Source of the DNA: Struthio camelus
Lineage: Eukaryota > Chordata > Aves > Struthioniformes > Struthionidae
Direction: 5' to 3'
Length of the DNA: 64,000 nt
Assembly (NCBI RefSeq): GCF_040807025.1
Contig: NC_090953.1
Span: 19,824,997 to 19,888,996 of the forward strand
Part shown: positions 1 to 13,435 of the stretch, one piece after another
Layout of the letters: each line of letters opens with the position of its first letter
Position numbering within the stretch: position 1 is the first letter of the stretch
The notes under the pieces: generated by a model
Database searches by the model: none
What the model was told of the DNA's origin: nothing
What the model saw: the letters and a program-made list of their open reading frames with translations, nothing else
Made by a program: the position numbers and the translations under genes

Positions 1-2463
1 TCATATTTCATTAGTGGGACTGGCCTTTAAAACGGATCTTGTGGTCCTTAGTAGCAACTGAAAATGTTGAGAGCCAAACAGAGCAGCACTTGGGTGGCTC
101 AGTTCTAAGATCTCCTTCCTCTCCTGTGACCCAAGTTCACATTTAACCAGTGCAGTTTCTAAGTAGATTAGAATCAAGAGGCTCCACAAGCCAAGGAGTT
201 AACGCTGCAAGGAAACCATAATTGACCTGACCTAGGAACACTATTAGACAGAAATCTCTTTGTATTTTCTTTAGAAGCAAACAGACAGGTGGCAGTTAGT
301 GACAGGGAGAGAAGGCCGTTTAGGTTGCCTGCCCCATCAAACCACATGCATAAAGAGGACTTCAAGTTCCCCCTTCCACTACGACGCATAGGGTGTTTTG
401 TTCCACTAAGCTGATGAGTGAATTTCAGCAGAGTGTACGTCTGCGTGAACTGTCAAAGACAATTCACTACACCAGGAGCAAATCAACTTCACTTTAAGAG
501 CAGGAGCAGGTCACATCATCCTTGCAGAAGCAAGGAAGTTTGGCAGAGATAAAGGGACTCCATAAGGATCAGATCCCCTCAGAACAGTGCATCCACAGAG
601 AGCATGCTTATGTGCTACTATGCCTAAGCTACAGACAAAAAAATTCTTTATTTCTGCCTCATGGGGATACCAGTAGATTCGCAAAGTGATAAACCTCCTC
701 AGATACAGCTATCTTCCCCCTACCCAGCCGTCACAGACGGAGAAATGAATCACTGTAATGGGGGGGTGGGGGGGGAGGAATCTCACTGAAATGTGCTGAA
801 ACAATTGAGGCCTGTCACTCCTTCACTCCTTGTCATTAAAAGCAGGTTCCACTGTAGTTATTGAAGCTCTCTGGGATCTCTTGGGATAAAAGACAGAATA
901 GAAAGGTGTAAAATATTGTTCTTAATATATTTTCGCCATACCGCCAGTCTTGTGAGCTATGCATGCAGGACATTCCTTCATTTTAAAAGAAAGCCCTGAA
1001 GTACAGTCAAATTTCATACCCCAGATCAAGCGCAATCCTGAATCTGTACAACTGTCCACATTTTTGGCTGAGAACGCAGCTAGACATTCCTTCAGAGCAC
1101 AAATGATTTAGAGAAAAGTGCATAACCAGTATCTTCCTGCTACTGGTAGGATTTCAGCTGTTTTTGCTTGCAGGCATTATGTTAGTGAGGGTAAGCAAGA
1201 ATAAAACTTGAATCAAAAAATACCTTTCTGCGTTCCTAGAAATGTAAGAATGGACCACCTTATACATACGGAAGGAACGACAGACGTAAACAATTCCAGC
1301 TAATATTTTTTTCCACTTAATATTTTGAATTTCAAGTATGTGAGTTCTTGCACAACACTACGGATTTTGCAGAGGGTAAAAGGGAGCTTTTGTTTGTTTT
1401 TCCTACTGAAGGGCAGAAAGAAGGGGCCAAGAAGAGAAAGGAAGAGGGGAAAACTGACCTGAAGGAAAAACAAACCTCTGATTTCAAGAGGCAAAGCAGG
1501 TTCCCGGTCCTCGCACAGTTCATTTAATTAACAAAACAAAACATAAGAGCACTAACACTAAGCACTATCTACCCTAGTCATGATTAAGACTGGCATATTC
1601 ATGGAGGCTTTACTCAATTAAATTAATTGGAACAAATCTTTAGGCTGAATCCTACCCTCGGAGAAAGCTGCTTTAACAGGACAGTTTGGAACAAAGCCTT
1701 AATCCAACAAACATTGCCCCTTCCAAAAGATACCAATAGAATGACCAAAGTCCTACAAGCCCGGGTCATACAAGCCCGCCTGAATCTGCTACTTACGGAA
1801 AGCAAACTGTTCATTTCCACAGGGCATGAAATTTTCTGTACCCCTACTGGACAGTTATGGTGTGACAAAGATGCCGCTCGCCTATGTCTCTGCCACTGTG
1901 CCCTACTTTACTAAAAAGAGTTCCCTTATGGGGCCACATTCAGTTCTCATTTCCTCTGAGATCAATCATGGGAACTTACCAGGTTCATCGACAGCATGTG
2001 AATTATCAATTTAATGACAAATGCACTAATGTGTCAATCTCAACGTGTTGCTGTTTTTGAGAGAGGCCTTCAGACTTTGATTACTTACCCTATTAATACT
2101 TTGGAACAAAAGCAGGCTAAATATATTGTGAAACAGGGCAGAACCATGCATTATCGCTCCTTTTTAATCTGAACAGTCAAGATCTCCCTACTTGCTTATT
2201 ACTCCCCACCAAATGCTGATGCACAACTTACTTAAGTTTTGCGTGCATTAGCTCGCAACACAGCTGAGTGTCCCTTGTGAGCAAGTGCCCCATTTGCACA
2301 TGTCAAGTATCCTACCCTATTTAGTCCTATCCTTAATGTCTGAAACAGAAATATCCACTACCTTCTTATCTAAACAGCTAATTTAATACCTTTGGACAAA
2401 AGGGGCCTGGTGTTTTGGTGAGCTCCCACGGGCCTAACTACTACAAAGAGGGGCTTGTTGAAT

Positions 2464-2484
2464 ACACACACACACACACACACA
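2464..2484. repeat. (CA)n microsatellite
   Basis: An uninterrupted alternating CA/AC run of about 10 repeats in intergenic DNA. Confidence 0.95.
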
Positions 2485-3789
2485 AAGGAAGAGATAGGAG
2501 GCAGGCAGTCTGATCTTTATGACCCACTGATTATTCTATCAGTAAGTAGAAGCATAAATCTAGCGCCTGACCTAACAAAATACTATTTTACTTCCCTTTA
2601 CTCTATATTTTTTCTTTTATAGCCAATAAAACATTAAACATTACAAAAGGTTATGTTCTCACCAATATTTTCACTAAATGACAATAAATTTTAAGTTGAG
2701 TCAAGCAGAGGTTTCAGCAGTAGCTACCCTGACAACTGTTTGACACTCTTCCTGCAATTCACTGTGAATACACTAGCGCCACTAATACCAAGAAAGCCCA
2801 TCTGGAAAATGTGACACTGAATTTGAATCAGTCTAATGACCCTCTTAATGTCCTAACGGCAAATCTATACACTAATGCAAAGCTGAGCTCTTTTTTCAAT
2901 GACCTGGTATAGCATTTGTTGTGGAAGGCAAAATTGGTTCCCTAACCCCTCTTTTCTGAGCATCTTATCCCAAAACATCATAATCTGTTATTAGCCTTCT
3001 TGGCTGACTTCCCTGGGTTTTAGATCAGGGCTCTGATCTAAAAATCATCCTGATTTTTCTTCCACATAAGTTAAGGAGAGGAAAATTAGAAGAATCATTT
3101 GGGTGGGGGGGGGGGGGAAGAGCGAGATGAAGGTACTTCAGAAAGAGCAGGAAGGCAGCAGAAACGCAAAGCTAAGGTCTCCAGCTACCAGGCTATATGT
3201 GGATGAAAGACAAGCAAGGGGGACAACGGGTCTGAAAAAATTCTACAAATTTTATGGTCTATCAATTTGGGGACAAACAGCAGAGCATGCAATTATTTTA
3301 TATCAGAGCCATAGCCAGTCACCCAGAACCACTGACAGCAGACTTGCCAAAGCCTGCAGACAGGCCAAAGAGCCCTGTTGGGCCAGACATCGCAGGCCAG
3401 GCAGGACAGACCTCCCATCACAACACAAACTTCCCCCATATGTTCCAGCCTGGAGAGCTTACTCATTCTCAGGTGCCAGGTCTCAAGTTTTCAGAGACAC
3501 ATACTGTCCTAAGGCAACGTAAGTCCAAGATCTGCAGCTCAGACAACTGTGAAAGCACTCGGCCACATGGGAAAATAAGTTTAAATATACAGGCTATGAA
3601 AACTGGATCAATCCTTCAAAATATTTCCCAGGCAGCATTTGAGCTGAGATTCAATCATTAATAGTCATCAGCCATGACGAACTGAAACTGGGAACAGAAA
3701 ATATTACGGAAAACAGCTCATCACCTATTTTAATAAGTTATATGTATCAAGATTTACGTAAGACAGATTTTTTTTTTTTTTAAAATTAC

Positions 3790-3905
3790 AGGAAGAAGAA
3801 AATCATCTCTAATTTAAAAGGGAAACTGAGGCACGGGTAAGCTAAATGACTTAATGTCACACAGTAGATGAAGGACAACGGGGGAACCGCAGAGAGATCT
3901 GTCCC
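3790..3905 (-). mobile_element. MIR-like SINE remnant
   Basis: The + strand reads GGGAAACTGAGGCAC, then GACTTAATGTCACACAGTAG. This matches the reverse complement of the MIR core and 3' half (…tgtgacctt…cacttaacctc…tgcctcagtttcc). Old and diverged. Confidence 0.65.
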
Positions 3906-6900
3906 ACAGGATTTTTTTCCTTCTAACAATGAGTCCAAAATAATTAAACTGAGAACAGCATATCCTAGTAAGACTGCTTTACAATGTGCAATCACGACCA
4001 CACTAAGAAAATGTAAAAAATGGTAGCCAGTATTATAATTTTGTTGGGGTGGGGGGAAAGAGCATTTTGAAAGGCAATTCATGTCTACTTTTAATTGGTG
4101 AGGAGTCATATGATCCTTTTAGTTATCATTTTTTCTAAAATAAGGCCTTGTTATTTCTGTTCAGTTTTAGAGGAGCTCTGGACTGACCAACAAGTTGCAT
4201 TTGACTATACATAATAATTGTTAAGGTGCTAACCCTGAGACTGGAAGGTTAATTCATCCTTCAGAGAAATTAGAATAAGCAATATGACGCAGAAATACTG
4301 TAGAAGTGCAGAGTCTAGGTTAGAGCCTCCCCCCCTCAAAAGGATCATAGTTGGTCACACAGCTGGGAGTGGACCATTTTTATTCGCAACTCTGTCATGT
4401 ACTATTTCACGCTTGATTTTGGAGAAGGCAACACACCATTGAATACATTCTCATCTAAAATGTCTGCTATCTGCAGTGAAGTTTAGAGACTAGAGGTAAG
4501 GGGAAAGCAATTATTTTCTTGCTTATCAAATATCAAAAAAAAATCATAGCAGGAACATTTAATGTGGTTCCTCAATTCATGGTAGTTATAAACAGGTCTT
4601 TAGCCTGCCAGCAATGAGAGAAAGTGACTCTTGTTTCTGAGTGAGACACAACTATTTACAGGACAGAAATGGCTCTCTCTAATCAAGCATGCATTGGTAA
4701 CAGTGAGAGAACGTCAGCCTGTTTCAGCTGCTTGAAAGTCAGCTACTCTTGGGTCCGATTCTGCACGTGCTTTCAGGAGACATTCTTACAGTTGCCAGTG
4801 ACATCAATGGGATTAGAAGTAATAAAAGGTATTGCACAGAGCACTTGAGAGGTAGCTGTACACAAGATCTGCACACCTGTATTTAGCCTGTGAAAATCCT
4901 TGTGAGAGCACATTTTGGTTTCAGAGTGTTTCGTTCTGGTTTAATCCCCGTACACATCAAAATGAGGTCAATGGAGCACTGTCCTAGCTGAAGGGCCTGC
5001 AGAACTTCAAAACACAGTAAAGACCTGGTTAGGAGGCAGGCATACATTGCAAGACTCAGCTATCCAAAGGTATGTAGTCATCTGATTGCCATTGCTAAAA
5101 ATGACAAGTCTAGATCTTTCAAAATTTTGAAGTGCCTAATACTCTGCATTGAAGACAGAAGATCCAGACCTAAATTTATAGACAACTCAAGCCAAGCACC
5201 TCACATACTTGGAGGGCTCAGGCAGGCTCTTACAGCTTAACAGACACATCCCACCAAGGATCACAGTATTAGTCTTCCACCTCACAGGTTTCGTTTGTTT
5301 GATAAATTACGCACAAAATTCCCTTTTCTTTCTAGTATTTAACCATGTCATTCCATATGTGTCTGCTACTTCTCTAGTTTTAGGTCCTCTTAAAATTAAT
5401 TTCTTATAGACAATCAAGAGGCATCTCTGTAGTTCATTCATCTAATGACAAGGTGTTTTCTAAGCTTTGGCCTTTACTAATCCAAAACATATGCAACTTG
5501 GACCATTTAAAAAGAGAGAGAGAGAGGAAAACGGATCGCAGCTTCCCTTCCCCTGCTCTGTGCTGCTGAGTGAGTTCTCGCCTCATGCACACACAGGCAG
5601 CCTCCGAGTATTTTGTCAGTTCATCAGTTAAGTTCATTGTAGTTCATTATTTTGAGCTTTTTGACTCCTACCCAGCTCCAATAACTTGTTTTAAAACGCT
5701 GCATTAGTATCGCCACCAATTATGTATACAGCAGCTTAATTCTGAAATAACTGCTCTTCTGATTTCTCTTCACAGGCCTCTCTTTTGTGTGCAGCAATTG
5801 AAACGGGGGTAGGGGAACAACCAAAAAAGCCAAATCCCACCTTATTAGGTTTTCATTTTCTTCCACATGACACACACACACACACACATATATACAAATA
5901 CAGCTTGTCATCCATGCAGGTCTTGAACTGACAAGCCAACCTCATTCTCTTGTCACAGTAAAATAAATTAGCCCAAGACAGAAGAGGAACAGGAAAAGGA
6001 AGAAAACTGGCCCATCCACTCATTTGAAACATTCAGCATGTGATAGCTAAATGCAAACAGAAAACAAAAACAGTTGTTTTGGTGAGATTTCCCCCCCCCC
6101 AACAAAACAAAAAAACTTCAAACAACAAGAAAACCCACGCACACAGGCAGGTCTTCCTCTGCCCCAGACATAATTATAAGTTTACATTAGCCTCTTCTCA
6201 CCTTGATTTACCCCAAAGCCCTTACTAAAGAAAAATCCTTTACTATAAAGGGTAAAAGACCAACATATGAAAAATTTGTAATTCTAAACACATTTCCAAT
6301 CCACAAGTTTGCAAAGGACCAGAGAAAAATTCACCTGTAATCCTCCATTTGCAACAACATTAGGATTTATACATGGTCCAGAACCACTATACAATACAAC
6401 CTATTTTCTATTTCCCTACCTACAAAAAAACCTTTCCACAGTAAGGATGGAAATTCAGAATTTAGAGTTCACATTACAAATCTGTAATAGAACTACAATG
6501 CTCCTAACAGCATTTTTGGGAACGGGGAAGAAAAAGAAAAGTGGAAAAGAATTTAAATTCCCTATTCTGCACAATGGCAATTGTTGCTTTACTGACCTAT
6601 TTAAGGACATCATTATTAAATATATTTGCAGTAAGTTAACTGCAGTACTGTTTCAGAAATAAATATCTATTGAACTGTGTAATCACAGAAAGCCTGCAAA
6701 GTAATACTCATTTAATATTTTTGTTATAAATTTTTTAAAAATAGATTTCCCAAAATATTTACCCTTCTTTAATGCATTCTAAAACAAAAGGATTTTTGAC
6801 AAAAATTTGTTTGCATTTGTTTTAAAATCAAATAGTAGTAGAGTTACTTCAGTGTAAGCCTCTCTCTTTCATGGAGCATCAAATTCAACAATCAGACGAC

Positions 6901-8033
6901 CATTTTAGAGCAGATAATTCATCCTGATTTATTCACTTCAATGTGCAATTACAAGAAATATGTATTATCTTGCAATACTTAACATGTTCTGTTTATGTTT
7001 AGAAACGTTCTCAAACGCTTTAAAACTTGTTTTCATCTTATAAGTAAACCATTACCTCAAAATAAATAGGTATACAACGGTCTGCTAGAAGACTTAGCAT
7101 GAGGGGAGTGGAGGGTTGGCCAGATTATTCAATAGCTATTACATCAGGAATTCACAAGCAATATACTCTGTTCCACAATTAACATACCCATATATATTCT
7201 TTCCAATCAGCCTTCTTAAGTAACAAGACATGAATTTTCTATTAAGCATTAAACGGGTCCTTAAATAAGCCATACTAAGAAAAGAAGCTGCTCAATGAGT
7301 GTCGTCTCTTTTTTTTTCCTCTCATTATGACACTAAAAATATATAACCTGAACATTAGCAGGTCATTTCACCTAATTAATTTTTTCTCTATTAAAAATTT
7401 TAAAACCTTCCCTGAATGCTAACATGTCAGGCTGAACGAGGGGAAAAAAAAACCTTTGTACACAAACAATTGGAAATATCTCCTTTAGAAAAGCTATTTT
7501 GATGGCACGTGTCTTATTATCAGCAAAGACAGTGAAAATGCAAAGGGTGCGCCACTACTAACAATTCTGAAGTGCTAATATGAAAATAGCAAAAGATATA
7601 GGGATGTATTTAATTTTCCACAGAGAAAACGAGAATAAGTAACTTTTCCGAGTACCTGTTTTAAATCAGGAAGCAGTAGACGATTTCACAATTAAAAATA
7701 CCTCATGTTAAAGAAAGAAGAGAGAATTCTTTTATAGTTATTGTCATTATTCACCCATTCTTTGGAAAGTTATTTATAAAAAACCTTTTCTTTTTGAAAA
7801 TTCATAATGTGGTTAGTATATAAGGAATTATTTGGGTTTCCTCAGCCAAAAATTTACCAGAGAGCAATTATCACGTATTCCAGCAAAAAGAGCCTATTTA
7901 CAGGTCCAGGAAAAAACACTGAAGATCAAACTGTATTTTTGACATGAAGGTTTAGAGTCCTAACTCTGAACGTAAAGGGAATGTAAATGTTTGGAGAAAG
8001 CAGAGTTCAAGATACACAGATATGCATATACAT

Positions 8034-8074
8034 ACACACACACACACACACACACGGGTTTTTTTTTTTTTTTT
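8034..8074. repeat. (CA)n followed by T16
   Basis: A CA run to 8055, GGG, then T16. No element body is recognised on either side. Confidence 0.93.
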
Positions 8075-11024
8075 GTAACTGCAGGAATACTTGAAGCTTT
8101 CTCTGAGCTCCCTCTCGTGAGCAGTTGCCAACAGTGCGCAAGCATCACCAACAGTGGAACTTAAATAACGGACAAGTTGCAATTAAGTTATTTGTCTGTT
8201 AACGCATCACATCGCAAAAAGCCTTGAAAATACCAAGCTTTGGAGCCAAAATATTGTATATTATTCATACACAGTTATCTGTCTGTAGAAGGAACAGAAT
8301 ATGAATAGAAAAAAAACCAAATCTGCTTCTGTCTGGTGCTTCTGTGGGGCTCATCACCCCTCATCGCAGTGAGGAAAAATTAAACTTGAGGAAAGGGCTT
8401 TAGAGGCAGTCATAGCAGTACATAGAGAGCAGAAAACCTGGCCCTTCCCTAGCATTACCCAGTCTAGAAGTAAAATGTTACATACTTTTTTCCATATTAA
8501 TGAAAAGGTATTTTAAAATCAAGTATTTAAAAAAAAAAAAAAAAAAGCTTTTATTTCATAAGAAACTTTCCTTTAGTGGGATGTAAATCTTGGCTTGATT
8601 CTTGACTGAACTACAATTACTTTTAATTAATCCATTCTAAATCTCAATTTCTCACTTGCAAAACAGCTCGCATTTCTCTACATCAACACACTGCAATAAT
8701 AAAGTATTTGGTTTTGTAAGCTGTTCAGATGCTTTGCAAATTGAGTCACAAATCACAGAACTAGGATTCTTTGCATCAAGATCTAACACAGCATAGTGTA
8801 GGTCAGGTCTAACCGATATTCCATATTTGCAAGTGTTTAGCAATTTTACTCTGAATTAGACATGTGTAAGGAAGGAAATTCTGTATAAGAAAGAGTAAAG
8901 CCCTGCAAATGCACAGCATTAGATATACACTGTGAAAAACCACCTATGTCCATGCTAGAAACATCACGACCTTCTCAGTAGATGTTTAGGTCTGTACTTG
9001 CCCAAAGGTGTACTTCTCCAGGGCTACTCCGATGTCTGTGTTATAGAGCAAGTCTGATAAGGGAACAGCATTAATCCAGTTACATCCTACCGCTCCTGCC
9101 TGTTGTGTAATTTGGGATATTCAAAGAAGCTGTGCCAATGAAATGCAAAATACCACGGGAAAACTGCAAAACCATTTGCTGTCTCATGCATCATTGGAAT
9201 GGGACCTCCAGAAAGCAAACACAGTAGCCTAAATCAAGAACTGACCAGAAAAAAACAAAACCAGATCCTTTCTTCAAACGTTCGTGGGATAGCAAAGATC
9301 TGTGGAGGTGCGTTTTAAATACATGTTTTCTTCTTCTTGAGGTAAACAGGTCTTAGAATAACAGTCTAAATCATGTCATTATCAACAGAAAGTTTGCTTT
9401 TTTCCTTTTTATCATGTATTTGTCTTGCCAGGTAGGGAAGACCTAGTAAAATGTTGCAACACTGCCAAGCATCTTTCTTCCAGGTATTTCTGACTTTCAA
9501 AGTCCAGAAGACCCGATTCTTGCAATATACGTACATGGACAGAGATCTGCCTTGTGTGTTAGTGAGCCTGCAATCAAATGACAGGATCAACACCAGAGCT
9601 TACAGATTTGTCCCGGTCCGGAACTCCAATAAGCCCACACTATAAAAAGGAGAATGGTAAAAAAACAAAATAAAACAAAAAACCAACCAACCAACCAGCT
9701 TGAATTACATAAAGATGTTTGGACTAGACACATTTCAGCTTTTTCAAAAGAGAGAAAAAAAAAAAAGCTTCTATAGATTCTACAGGAGACTAATCTGCTT
9801 TCTACTCCACATTCAGAGAAAATTGTCCTGGGCTTTAATATCATGCAGGTTTATTCAACTTTGCTTTTAACCACTTAGATAGAAATCCCCAAGAAAGAGT
9901 GCCTGCAATTTTGAATATGCTGTAACAGCGAGGCAGAGCACGCTAGCCATCAAATTCTAGTTGTTCATGCCACTGACTGGAAAAATGCCTGCTGTTTGAT
10001 TTCTTTTATAGGGCACATTTAAGCAAGCAAAGTTTATAGAGATGACTTACTTAATTAGATTCAAAGAGTGATTTGCTATCTCAGCAATAGTTTTTAAATG
10101 TACAGATCTGGACAGAGAGGCATTTTGTAAACAGGTGTGAATGACACTGCTCCATCAGGCATTAAATTGGAGCTGCTCCTGAAAAATGGTATCATTTGTG
10201 CATTTAAGCTACCAACATTTTATTGACTGCCACGTTTTCACACCAAATACTCTTTACTGCGTAAAGCCAATAATACTTCAGCAAGACGTCTCACCACTGT
10301 AATAGCAACATGAAACAGGCTACTGTTTGCCTCTCGTTTCTTTTACGAAGGGTTGATTAAAAGCCTTAAAATTATCTCCTAGGAGTAGATCAGCCTTTGA
10401 AACAGGGCTACAAATCAGGTAATGTCTGAGGGAAAACAGCTGACAATTACTGCGGGTCCTATATTTCCAAAGAAACAACAGCTGGGAAATGAGAAATTAG
10501 TTTCTCTTATCACTGTAATATTTAACGTAAATATTACAGTAGCGCCCAAGCCCTATGCTAGGCAGCACATGGACACATGAGCACCCAAAGAGCATCCAGG
10601 TTTGGGCTTTGCACGGAGACAGCTGCTCCTCTTGGCCTTCACGCATGAGGGCCCAAAGGCAACATTCATGACAGAAAGGTCTGCTCTTCACAACTTTTTC
10701 CTCAATTTGGGCATGACTTTTTAACAACGACAGGAAATAACTACAGCTAAGACCAGAAGCATTCTTTATGCTGGGTGAGCTTACTTGGCTGTGAAAGACT
10801 GAAACACCCATCACCACAGAGGGGAAACAGGTCCCAGAGCACCCCAACACAGCGACACTGGTATAAGGGGACCCTACAGCCCCCATACAGCTCTCAGCTG
10901 CGTTTTGGACAGTTCGAAATCCCTTTACCTGAGAAGGGCCCAGCACCGTCGCCAGGATGCTGCAGAAGCTGCCAGAAGTGGCGTGCCACCGGCACTGATG
11001 GACAACAGCCTGCAGAACCTTCCA

Positions 11025-12838
11025 GAAGCCCCCTCAGCCCAACCGTTGCCCTCACCCCGCCCCGCCTCAGCCCAACCGATGACCACGCCCTGCCCCCCCA
11101 CCTCACCCCGCCCCGCCTCAGCCCGACGACCACGCCCCGCCTCAGCCCAACCGTCGCCCTCGCTCCCCCCTGCCGCCTCAGCCCAACCGACGACCACGCC
11201 CCGCACCCCCCGCCTCAGCCCAACCGTCGCCCTCGCTCCCCCCTGCCGCCTCAGCCCAACCGACGACCACGCCCCGCACCCCCCGCCTCAGCCCAACCGT
11301 CGCCCTCGCTCCCCCTGCCGCCTCAGCCCAACCGACGACCACGCCCCGCACCCCCCGCCTCAGCCCAACCGTCGCCCTCGCTCCCCCCTGCCACCTCAGC
11401 CCAACCGACGACCACGCCCCGCACCCCCCGCCTCAGCCCAACCGTCGCCCTCGCTCCCCCCTGCCGCCTCAGCCCAACCGACGACCACGCCCCGCACCCC
11501 CCGCCTCAGCCCAACCGTCGCCCTCGCTCCCCCCTGCCGCCTCAGCCCAACCGACGACCACGCCCCGCACCCCCCGCCTCAGCCCAACCGTCGCCCTCGC
11601 TCCCCCCTGCCGCCTCAGCCCAACCGACGACCACGCCCCGCACCCCCCGCCTCAGCCCACGCCCCGCACCCCCCGCCTCAGCCCAACCGTCGCCCTCGCT
11701 CCCCCTGCCGCCTCAGCCCAACCGACGACCACGCCCCGCACCCCCCGCCTCAGCCCAACCGTCGCCCTCGCTCCCCCCTGCCACCTCAGCCCAACCGACG
11801 ACCACGCCCCGCACCCCCCGCCTCAGCCCAACCGTCGCCCTCGCTCCCCCCTGCCGCCTCAGCCCAACCGACGACCACGCCCCGCACCCCCCGCCTCAGC
11901 CCAACCGTCGCCCTCGCTCCCCCCTGCCACCTCAGCCCAACCGACGACCACGCCCCGCACCCCCCGCCTCAGCCCAACCGTCGCCCTCGCTCCCCCCTGC
12001 CGCCTCAGCCCAACCGACGACCACGCCCCGCACCCCCCGCCTCAGCCCAACCGTCGCCCTCGCTCCCCCCTGCCGCCTCAGCCCAACCGACGACCACGCC
12101 CCGCACCCCCCGCCTCAGCCCAACCGTCGCCCTCGCTCCCCCCTGCCGCCTCAGCCCAACCGACGACCACGCCCCGCACCCCCCGCCTCAGCCCACGCCC
12201 CGCACCCCCCGCCTCAGCCCAACCGTCGCCCTCGCTCCCCCTGCCGCCTCAGCCCAACCGACGACCACGCCCCGCACCCCCCGCCTCAGCCCAACCGTCG
12301 CCCTCGCTCCCCCCTGCCACCTCAGCCCAACCGACGACCACGCCCCGCACCCCCCGCCTCAGCCCAACCGTCGCCCTCGCTCCCCCCTGCCGCCTCAGCC
12401 CAACCGACGACCACGCCCCGCACCCCCCGCCTCAGCCCAACCGTCGCCCTCGCTCCCCCCTGCCGCCTCAGCCCAACCGACGACCACGCCCCGCACCCCC
12501 CGCCTCAGCCCAACCGTCGCCCTCGCTCCCCCCTGCCGCCTCAGCCCAACCGACGACCACGCCCCGCACCCCCCGCCTCAGCCCAACCGTCGCCCTCGCT
12601 CCCCCCTGCCGCCTCAGCCCAACCGACGACCACGCCCCGCACCCCCCCGCCTCAGCCCAACCGTCGCCCTCGCTCCCCCCTGCCGCCTCAGCCCAACCGA
12701 CGACCACGCCCCGCACCCCCCCGCCTCAGCCCAACCGTCGCCCTCGCTCCCCCCTGCCGCCTCAGCCCAACCGACGACCATGCCCCGCACCCCCCGCCTC
12801 AGCCCAACCGTCGCCCTCGCTCCCCCCGCCCCCGCCCG
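11025..12838. repeat. 73-bp GC-rich minisatellite with 536-bp higher-order repeat
   Basis: About 24 tandem units. The marker CGACGACCACGCC recurs at 11188, 11261, 11333, 11406, 11479, 11552 and 11625, spaced 72-73 bp. Each unit is a dimer: both halves start CGCCTCAGCCCAACCG, one continuing TCGCCCTCGCTCC, the other ACGACCACGCCCCGC. A partial-unit insertion occurs at about 11654 and again at 12189, and the variant TGCCACCTC occurs at 11391/11927 and 11781/12317. All three spacings are about 536 bp, showing a higher-order repeat. Edge units are the most divergent (CCGTTGCCCTC on the left, a 7-C run and CCATGCCC on the right). The + strand is C-rich and the - strand G-rich. Open frames of 700+ codons cross it because the unit lacks stops. 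The unit length is not a multiple of 3, so the reading cycles through all frames. I do not regard them as genes. Confidence 0.97.
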
Positions 12839-13139
12839 CCGTGCCCAGAGGCTGGGACCCCACGGCTGGGACCCCAACACCCACGCACAGCTGATCTCAA
12901 GTGTGGGGAGAAAACCTCCGGCTGGGGCAGGAGGGAGGGGAGAAGAAAGGCGGGGGATGCCCTCCTCACTAAAAGGGGCAGGTGCCCTGGCCAGCCTCTC
13001 CCAGTCCCATTTGGCACATCCACGCAGTATGCCACAGTAGCAGGTTTTCTGAAGGAAGTGCTTATTTTACAGACCAGCGGCTGTTTGCCACTTTTCAGAA
13101 AGATGCGGAAGTACTATTCCCTATGACGATTTCTACTAA
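12839..13139. other. Spacer between minisatellite and CpG-rich block
   Basis: A GC-rich transition zone of about 300 bp after the last array unit. No gene recognised. Confidence 0.6.
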
Positions 13140-13380
13140 AAGACAGTGCACGGGGCTGAGCGCGCTGCAGCCTCCCTCAGGTGCCAGGCTCTCTGAAGAG
13201 CCCTGCACTGAGGGCCGCGGAGCTGGGCCGCCCCTGGGCCGGGGGGAGAGGCCGCCGGCGGGGGGCCAGGCGCCCCTACTGCCCCGCTCCGCGAGCGGCC
13301 GCTCCTCAAATGGCGGCTGCGATGCAGCAGTGCACACAGCACGGCTAGCCCGGCTGGCGGCAAGTCGGGGGCTGTCGACA
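13140..13380. promoter_or_regulatory. Small CpG-rich block with YY1-like motif
   Basis: A compact CpG-dense segment containing a NotI-type GCGGCCGC (13294-13301) and AAATGGCGGC (13308-13317), which matches the YY1 core in + orientation. It lies about 400 bp beyond the ANXA2 poly(A) signal and next to the minisatellite. No open frame here resembles a protein. It could be a promoter for an unannotated plus-strand transcript, or GC-rich DNA that spread with the adjacent array; the sequence alone does not decide. Confidence 0.4.
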
Positions 13381-13398
13381 ACAGTGTCTTTAAGCCAG

Positions 13399-13401
<3 letters not shown>

Positions 13402-13432
<31 letters not shown>
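13402..13432. repeat. (TA)n microsatellite
   Basis: About 15 TA dinucleotides in an uninterrupted run directly after the CpG-rich block. Confidence 0.95.

Positions 13433-13435
<3 letters not shown>

Larger units (their letters stand above)
1..11024. other. Intergenic DNA downstream of ANXA2
   Basis: About 11 kb, mostly AT-rich, with no supported gene. Simple repeats include G-rich 760-775, (CA)n 2464-2484, G run 3105-3117, T run 3767-3781, (AG)n 5512-5526, (CA)n 5870-5888, (CA)n 8034-8055 followed by T16, and A run 8529-8546. A perfect inverted repeat is at 3018-3043 and a MIR remnant at 3790-3905. A minus-strand frame of 149 codons at 10497-10946 has no recognisable domain and I do not call it. 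Confidence 0.7.

Noticed and set aside
4740-5000. Segment with CATCAATGGGA-type motifs resembling an old interspersed repeat
   Set aside because: The resemblance is too short and from memory only; I could not assign a family.
2464-8074. CRISPR-like or regulatory arrays in the CA repeats
   Set aside because: They are simple dinucleotide microsatellites without spacers.
10497-10946. 149-codon minus-strand frame beyond the ANXA2 3' end
   Set aside because: No recognised motif, no splice link to ANXA2, and it abuts the repeat array. Kept only as a chance frame.
10775-13126. Open frames of 783 and 711 codons rich in proline and arginine
   Set aside because: They exist because the 73-bp repeat lacks stop codons; its length is not a multiple of three, so all frames give the same low-complexity peptides in rotation. 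There is no recognisable domain at either end and no splice or promoter context.
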